36,403 nucleotides of DNA from an uncultured Lachnospiraceae bacterium (GTDB taxonomy: Bacteria; Bacillota; Clostridia; Lachnospirales; Lachnospiraceae), in the NCBI GenBank assembly GCA_949840465.1, contig CATKXE010000029.1, positions 1-36,403 of the forward strand. Direction: 5' to 3'. Positions 31,946 to 36,403 of this stretch are shown here, piece after piece. Numbering within the stretch: the stretch's first letter is position 1; each line of letters starts with the position of its first letter. A program made the position numbers and the translations under genes. Under the pieces are notes generated by a model. The model saw only the letters and a program-made list of their open reading frames with translations, had not been told where the DNA came from and did no database searches.

Positions 31946-32860
31946 TCAATCCTCTCTGTCCAGAAACATTTTCTCTGCACGGAACTCTCGTTTTCCTTCA
32001 TGGTAACGGAAGATCCCGATAAAATGCCTGTCCATATCATAAACCCGCACCTGCGCGTCTGCCGGGCAGGGCAACTCCTTTTGTATACATTTTTCTGAAA
32101 ATGGATTTCCATTGTAGGCAAGCTGCTGATATTCCCTTCGCACACAGACTTCCTCCAAGTGGTCAAATACCTCATCCACCGGAAGAAGTATCTGCGGCAG
32201 CCTGCTGTTCTTACAGGCCTCCTCCACCTGGGCAAGCCGCAGGCTGTCCTTGATACAAAAGCGGCCTGACCTCGTACGGATCAGGGAAGCCATGCACCCT
32301 CCGCATCCTAGGCTTTCGCCGATATCATGGCACAGGGTACGGATATACGTACCCTTAGAACAATGAACCTGCATCCTGACCCTGGGGAGCGAAGTTTCCT
32401 GTATGTAGATCCCATGAATCGTCACTTTTCGTTTCTTTCTCTCCACTTCTATCCCCTGGCGTGCAAGCTCATAGAGCTTTTTTCCGTTCACCTTCACCGC
32501 GGAATACATGGGGGGAAGCTGTTCATATTCTCCCACATAACCCTCGATACAAAGACGAACCTTCTCTTCTGTCAGCCCACTTGTATCCCGTTCCTCCAAA
32601 ATTTTTCCGGAAGTATCCTGGGTGTCCGTAGCCCTGCCCAGCAAAAGCACTGCCTCATAGGTTTTATCCCTTTCTGTCAGCATATCGCAAAGTCTGGTCG
32701 CTTTCCCCAGGCAGACAGGAAGTACGCCCTCCGCATCCGGATCTAAAGTTCCGGTATGCCCGATCTTCTTTTGTTTTACGATTCCCCGTAATTTTGCCAC
32801 CACATCATGGGAAGTATATCCCTTTTCCTTATAAATATTCAGGATTCCGTTCCACATCAT
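31946..32860 (-). CDS. truB: tRNA pseudouridine(55) synthase
   Basis: Isomerises U55 of the tRNA T-loop. About 304 residues. The catalytic aspartate is in G-H-T-G-T-L-D-P (Asp40), followed by G-V-L-P. The K-x-Y-E-A and C-S-K-G-T-Y-I-R-T-L segments are present, and a short C-terminal PUA-like end is seen. Its ATG overlaps the nrnA stop as TGATG, so translation is probably coupled. ATG at 32857 is an equally placed alternative. Confidence 0.97.
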   Translation of the reverse strand: MMWNGILNIYKEKGYTSHDVVAKLRGIVKQKKIGHTGTLDPDAEGVLPVCLGKATRLCDMLTERDKTYEAVLLLGRATDTQDTSGKILEERDTSGLTEEKVRLCIEGYVGEYEQLPPMYSAVKVNGKKLYELARQGIEVERKKRKVTIHGIYIQETSLPRVRMQVHCSKGTYIRTLCHDIGESLGCGGCMASLIRTRSGRFCIKDSLRLAQVEEACKNSRLPQILLPVDEVFDHLEEVCVRREYQQLAYNGNPFSEKCIQKELPCPADAQVRVYDMDRHFIGIFRYHEGKREFRAEKMFLDRED

Positions 32861-33819
32861 CAGGCTCCGTCCAACTGCAGCGCAAGCTGATGGCTGACAT
32901 TGTTAATAACGTCATGTACAGTCCCGGCCATCGTAAACCCGGCCGCCCTTACATGGCCGCCGCCTCCGAAATAGGACGCCACTTTGCTGACATCCACGGT
33001 TTCTTTGGAACGGAGGCTGACTTTAAAGGAGTGCGTATCCGTTTCATATAAAAAAATGGCGACTTCAATGTCCTTCGTCTGCTTCAGCTGGCTTACGATT
33101 CCATCCATATCTTCGGAACCGGCTTTAAAGAAAGCCATGTTCTTTTTTGTGACCCATGACACAATGCACCGTTTATCCAGAATCAGGATGCTCTCTAACA
33201 ATGCCATACCAAGGATCTGGTTCTGGATATACGTTTTCTCGTAGAATGTCTTTTCCAGAATCTCATTGCCATTGATTCCCTTGCGCAAAAGCTCTGCCGC
33301 GGCTTCCATCGTCTCGGGCGACGTGCAGGAATACCGGAACACTCCCGTATCATGGGCAATTCCCATATACAGCGCTTCCGCACACGGACGGGTGATCTTT
33401 TCCTTATCCAGCATACGGTACACCAGTTCCGACGTAGAACTTGCTTCCGGAACCACTTCATTGAGATCAGCAAAAGAACGGTTGCTCACATGATGGTCAA
33501 TACAGCAGGTCTGGCCTGCACCTGAAAACAGCGGTGCAGAAAATCCAAGCCGCTCCTTATCCCCGCAGTCCAGGCTGATAAACAGATCATAAGTCAGGAT
33601 CTCTCCCACCTCATTGCGAACCACATCCGTATCCTGAATAAAACCATATGCGCCCGGAATATATTCCAAATACACATCCACACAGATCTGCGGATACTGT
33701 TCCTTCAGATACAGGTACAATCCCATACAGGAACCGACACAGTCACCGTCCGGGCGGATATGTCCGCCCAAAGCGACTGTCTTCTTTCCTTTTAAAAGCT
33801 CCGATAATACTATACTCAT
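32860..33819 (-). CDS. nrnA: DHH/DHHA1 phosphoesterase, oligoribonuclease / pAp-phosphatase (NrnA type)
   Basis: Cytosolic phosphoesterase degrading nano-RNA and/or 3'-phosphoadenosine 5'-phosphate. The protein is 319 residues. The DHH domain shows G-G-H-I-R-P-D-G-D-C-V-G-S (metal residues near His20, Asp24 and Asp26), D-C-G-D and C-I-D-H-H. The DHHA1 end has the G-G-G-H-V-R-A-A-G-F substrate loop. The start overlaps the rbfA stop as ATGA, and its own stop overlaps the truB start, a tightly coupled operon position typical of Firmicutes. The gene symbol follows the B. subtilis homologue; the exact substrate preference is not visible. Confidence 0.93.
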   Translation of the reverse strand: MSIVLSELLKGKKTVALGGHIRPDGDCVGSCMGLYLYLKEQYPQICVDVYLEYIPGAYGFIQDTDVVRNEVGEILTYDLFISLDCGDKERLGFSAPLFSGAGQTCCIDHHVSNRSFADLNEVVPEASSTSELVYRMLDKEKITRPCAEALYMGIAHDTGVFRYSCTSPETMEAAAELLRKGINGNEILEKTFYEKTYIQNQILGMALLESILILDKRCIVSWVTKKNMAFFKAGSEDMDGIVSQLKQTKDIEVAIFLYETDTHSFKVSLRSKETVDVSKVASYFGGGGHVRAAGFTMAGTVHDVINNVSHQLALQLDGA

Positions 33820-34193
33820 TCTTTACCCTCATTATCTTTCAAATCTCTCGTCACTTCATCAATCTTTCTGCTCATATTCACCCCGTATTCAATCGACTGG
33901 TCCAGAACAAATCGGATTTCCGGAGTATTTCTCATATTGATATTCCTTGCCAGCTCATGGCGGATATACCCTTCTGCATTCTGCAGCCCTTTAATAGTCT
34001 CCGCCTGCGCTTTTTCGTCTCCAAGCACACTGATATATGCTTTACATGTCTTCAGATCGGGAGCCACTTCAACAGCCACCACGGAAGTCATTGGCGCGAC
34101 CCTGGGGTCTTTGATGCCTCCCCGAAGTATATTGCTAAGCTCCCGCTGGACCTCTGCATTGACTCTCGTATTCTTAATACTGTTTTTTCTCAT
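33816..34193 (-). CDS. rbfA: 30S ribosome-binding factor A
   Basis: Assembly factor for 16S rRNA 5'-end maturation and cold adaptation. About 125 residues, a KH-like fold. The N-terminal R-V-N-A-E-V-Q-R-E-L-S-N-I-L and the C-terminal A-R-N-I-N-M-R-N-T-P-E-I-R-F-V-L-D match the family. The ATG at 34193 (GGAG five bases upstream) is preferred over GTG three bases earlier. It follows infB by 75 bases, as in many bacteria. Confidence 0.97.
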   Translation of the reverse strand: MRKNSIKNTRVNAEVQRELSNILRGGIKDPRVAPMTSVVAVEVAPDLKTCKAYISVLGDEKAQAETIKGLQNAEGYIRHELARNINMRNTPEIRFVLDQSIEYGVNMSRKIDEVTRDLKDNEGKE

Positions 34194-34268
34194 CACTGCT
34201 CCTTTTTTCCATAACTGCCGCCAGTCCGCCTTATTGGGATTTTATTGTGCCGTGCGGCCTAATATACG

Positions 34269-36403
34269 TTATTTCCTCTCTACTTCTACCATCTTATAAG
34301 CTTCTACGGAATCGCCCTCTTGAATATCATTGTAGTTTTCGAAGACAAAACCACACTCATATCCTGCCCGGACTTCTTTCACATCATCCTTAAAACGCCG
34401 CAGAGATGCAAGCGGGCCGTCGAACATCACCACATTATCCCGTGTCAGGCGCACCGAGCAGTTCCGTTCAAAAATCCCGTCCTGAACATAAGCGCCTGCA
34501 ATCGTTCCAACGCCGGAAGCCTTGAATGTCTGCCGTACCTCTGCGTGCCCCAGCACCTTTTCCTCAAAAATCGGATCCAGCATGCCCTTCATCGCCGCTT
34601 CCACGTCCTCGATCGCATTGTAAATCACTTTATACAGACGCAGGTCTACGCCTTCATTGTCCGCAATCTCCTTTGCCGTCGCATCCGGCCTTACGTTAAA
34701 GCCGATGATAATGGCATTGGAAGCTGATGCCAGAGTCACGTCCGACTCATTGATGGCTCCGACGCCGCCATGGATGATCTTGATCACAACCTCTTCATTG
34801 GACAGCTTCAAGAGGCTTTGCTTCAATGCTTCCACAGAACCCTGTACATCCGCTTTGACCACGATATTCAGTTCCTTCAGATTGCCCTCCTGAATCTGTG
34901 AGAACAGATCGTCCAGGGACATTTTCGACTTGGTCTCCTCGAGAAGCTTCACTTTATTCTGGGAAATAAATGTTTCTGCAAAGTTGCGCGCTTCCTTCTC
35001 TGTCTGGCATCCCACAAAGATTTCCCCGGCTTTTGGCACGTCATTGAGGCCTAAGATCTCCACCGGCTGGGACGGGCCTGCCACCTTGACTCTTCTTCCC
35101 TTATCATCCATCATTGCACGGACTTTCCCGTGGGCGGAGCCTGCCGCAATGGCATCCCCCACATGCAGGGTTCCCTTCTGTACAAGAACCGTCGCCACAG
35201 AACCTTTTCCTTTATCAAGCTGCGCTTCAATAACCAGGCCGCGGGCTTCACGGTTCGGATTCGCTTTCAATTCCTGCACTTCCGCCGTTAAAAGGATCAT
35301 CTCCAGAAGTTCGGGAATCCCTTCTCCTGTATGGGCGGATACAGGTACGAAAATGGTGCTTCCGCCCCAGTCCTCCGCAATCAGCTCATATTCTGTCAGT
35401 TCCTGTTTTACACGCTCCACATTTGCACTTGGCTTATCAATCTTATTGATGGCTACGATAATCTCAATACCTGCCGCTTTTGCATGATTAATAGCCTCCA
35501 CTGTCTGGGGCATCACGCCGTCGTCTGCCGCCACCACAAGGATTGCGATATCTGTAGAGTTGGCTCCGCGCATACGCATTGCGGTAAACGCCTCATGTCC
35601 GGGGGTGTCCAGAAATGTGATCTTCTCCCCATTTACTTCCACCACATACGCGCCAATATGCTGCGTGATGCCGCCTGCTTCCCGGTCGATCACATTGGTA
35701 TGGCGGATGGTGTCCAAAAGTGAGGTTTTTCCATGGTCCACATGCCCCATGACGCATACCACCGGCGGACGTTTCTCCATGGTCGCCTCGTCTTCTTCCT
35801 CCTCTTTCAGAAGTTCTTCAATGACGTCAACAACCTCCTCTTTTTCGCAGAGGATATCATATTCCATCGCGATTTCTTCTGCCGTATCATAATCGATCTC
35901 CTGATTGACAGTCACTACTTTCCCCTGCAGGAAAAGCTTCTTTACAATCACAGAAGGAACGATCTTCATCTTATCCGCCAGTTCTTTGAGCGTCAGTACC
36001 TCCGGAAGGATGATCTGTTTAATCTCCTCCACCGGCGAAGCCTTCTGCTGCGGCTTCTTCGCCTCTGCCACAGGCTTCTGCTTCTTGCCTTTCTTGCCCT
36101 TGTTCTCAAATTCTGAATCACGGAGTTCTTTCTTCTTATAGTCTTTCTCTTTATCTTTTCCTTTATTCCTCTGGCTCTTCTGCTGTTCCACCATAGGCGC
36201 TGCTATAGAATCCCGGTCATCCCTTTTGACGCCCGGGCGCCCCAGGCCGCGCTGTCCGCCGCCAAACTGGCCGCCGTGGTCTCTGTCACGGTCACGATTC
36301 CTGTCACGATCCCACTGCGGACGTTCTCCCTGGCCGCCGCCCGGACGCATGCCGGAGCGCTCTCCCTGAAAACGGCCTCCCTGACCGCTGCCCTGAAAAC
36401 GTG
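34269..36403 (-). CDS. infB: Translation initiation factor IF-2, N-terminus cut by the window edge
   Basis: GTPase that places fMet-tRNA on the ribosome. The C-terminal ~710 residues are visible; the frame stays open to the right edge, so the true start lies outside. The visible N-terminal part is low-complexity: repeats of R-F-Q-G, Gly/Gln-rich and Asp-Arg repeats, then a Lys-rich stretch. An IF2_N domain follows, then the GTPase: G1 G-H-V-D-H-G-K-T (about 202-209 from the first visible Met), G3 D-T-P-G-H-E, G4 N-K-I-D. Domains II, III and IV follow, ending E-V-E-R-K. The cluster infB-rbfA-nrnA-truB-ribF is classic. Confidence 0.98.
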   Translation of the reverse strand, partial: RFQGSGQGGRFQGERSGMRPGGGQGERPQWDRDRNRDRDRDHGGQFGGGQRGLGRPGVKRDDRDSIAAPMVEQQKSQRNKGKDKEKDYKKKELRDSEFENKGKKGKKQKPVAEAKKPQQKASPVEEIKQIILPEVLTLKELADKMKIVPSVIVKKLFLQGKVVTVNQEIDYDTAEEIAMEYDILCEKEEVVDVIEELLKEEEEDEATMEKRPPVVCVMGHVDHGKTSLLDTIRHTNVIDREAGGITQHIGAYVVEVNGEKITFLDTPGHEAFTAMRMRGANSTDIAILVVAADDGVMPQTVEAINHAKAAGIEIIVAINKIDKPSANVERVKQELTEYELIAEDWGGSTIFVPVSAHTGEGIPELLEMILLTAEVQELKANPNREARGLVIEAQLDKGKGSVATVLVQKGTLHVGDAIAAGSAHGKVRAMMDDKGRRVKVAGPSQPVEILGLNDVPKAGEIFVGCQTEKEARNFAETFISQNKVKLLEETKSKMSLDDLFSQIQEGNLKELNIVVKADVQGSVEALKQSLLKLSNEEVVIKIIHGGVGAINESDVTLASASNAIIIGFNVRPDATAKEIADNEGVDLRLYKVIYNAIEDVEAAMKGMLDPIFEEKVLGHAEVRQTFKASGVGTIAGAYVQDGIFERNCSVRLTRDNVVMFDGPLASLRRFKDDVKEVRAGYECGFVFENYNDIQEGDSVEAYKMVEVERK

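Noticed and set aside
31945..32235. Long N-terminal extension of ribF
   Set aside because: It lies wholly in truB in another phase, and the family start is at 31944.
1..36403. CRISPR array, prophage, transposon or defence cluster
   Set aside because: No regularly spaced direct repeats, integrase, transposase, phage or nuclease-system genes were seen; the content is core metabolism and translation.

Overview
The window looks like a chromosomal contig from a low-to-mid GC Gram-positive anaerobe of class Clostridia, most likely family Lachnospiraceae. This rests on gene content and style, not on a database match. Strong AGGAGG-type ribosome binding sites, frequent TTG starts, U-rich intrinsic terminators, the Firmicutes-type GalT, a CBS-domain Mn-pyrophosphatase, a FeoA-FeoA-FeoB-Cys-rich set and a 3D-domain wall protein all fit. 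Both edges cut genes: cardiolipin synthase on the left and translation initiation factor IF-2 on the right. The left edge is also a 24-bp fold-back, typical of a contig end. Nearly everything is core housekeeping. I see no rRNA, tRNA, CRISPR array, prophage, transposase or integrase.

Layout, left to right. Genes are on the minus strand unless stated. 1-1776: truncated cls and a small acidic membrane-anchored protein. 1848-4996: glnS, whose stop overlaps the start of a MocR/PdxR-type regulator. 5143-5493: an orphan small protein. 5709-8470: galK-galT for galactose use (no galE here). 8657-10312: a regulated family II pyrophosphatase, divergent from a plus-strand S1-domain RNA-binding protein (10503-11297). 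11368-14274: a ferrous iron uptake operon of two FeoA proteins, FeoB and a 46-residue Cys-rich membrane protein. Its promoter carries a perfect palindrome over the -10 box. 14520-15608 (plus): a secreted coiled-coil/3D-domain wall protein.

15717-17804 is pnp, preceded by a 557-bp gene-free stretch rich in palindromes. That stretch contains a strong promoter followed about 65 nt later by an intrinsic terminator, so it is a candidate small RNA or attenuated leader. 18362-21166 is hslO-nadE, with an 11-bp perfect hairpin directly abutting the hslO Shine-Dalgarno. 21287-23419 holds a methyltransferase and an unrecognised signal-peptide/single-TM protein. 23620-28763 is branched-chain amino-acid synthesis: ilvE on its own promoter, then ilvN and ilvB, with ilvB translationally joined to a three-part pRiA4b ORF-3-family protein. 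28928-29194 is rpsO.

29329-36403 is the classic infB-rbfA-nrnA-truB-ribF translation/RNA/flavin cluster. It is followed by a Na+/phosphate cotransporter gene split in two by one in-frame TAA that is directly followed by ATG.

I found no obviously new defence or mobile system. The points most worth a second look are the feo operator/promoter, the promoter-terminator unit upstream of pnp, the hslO hairpin, the TAA-ATG split transporter, the pRiA4b-IlvB coupling, and the glnS-MocR overlap.
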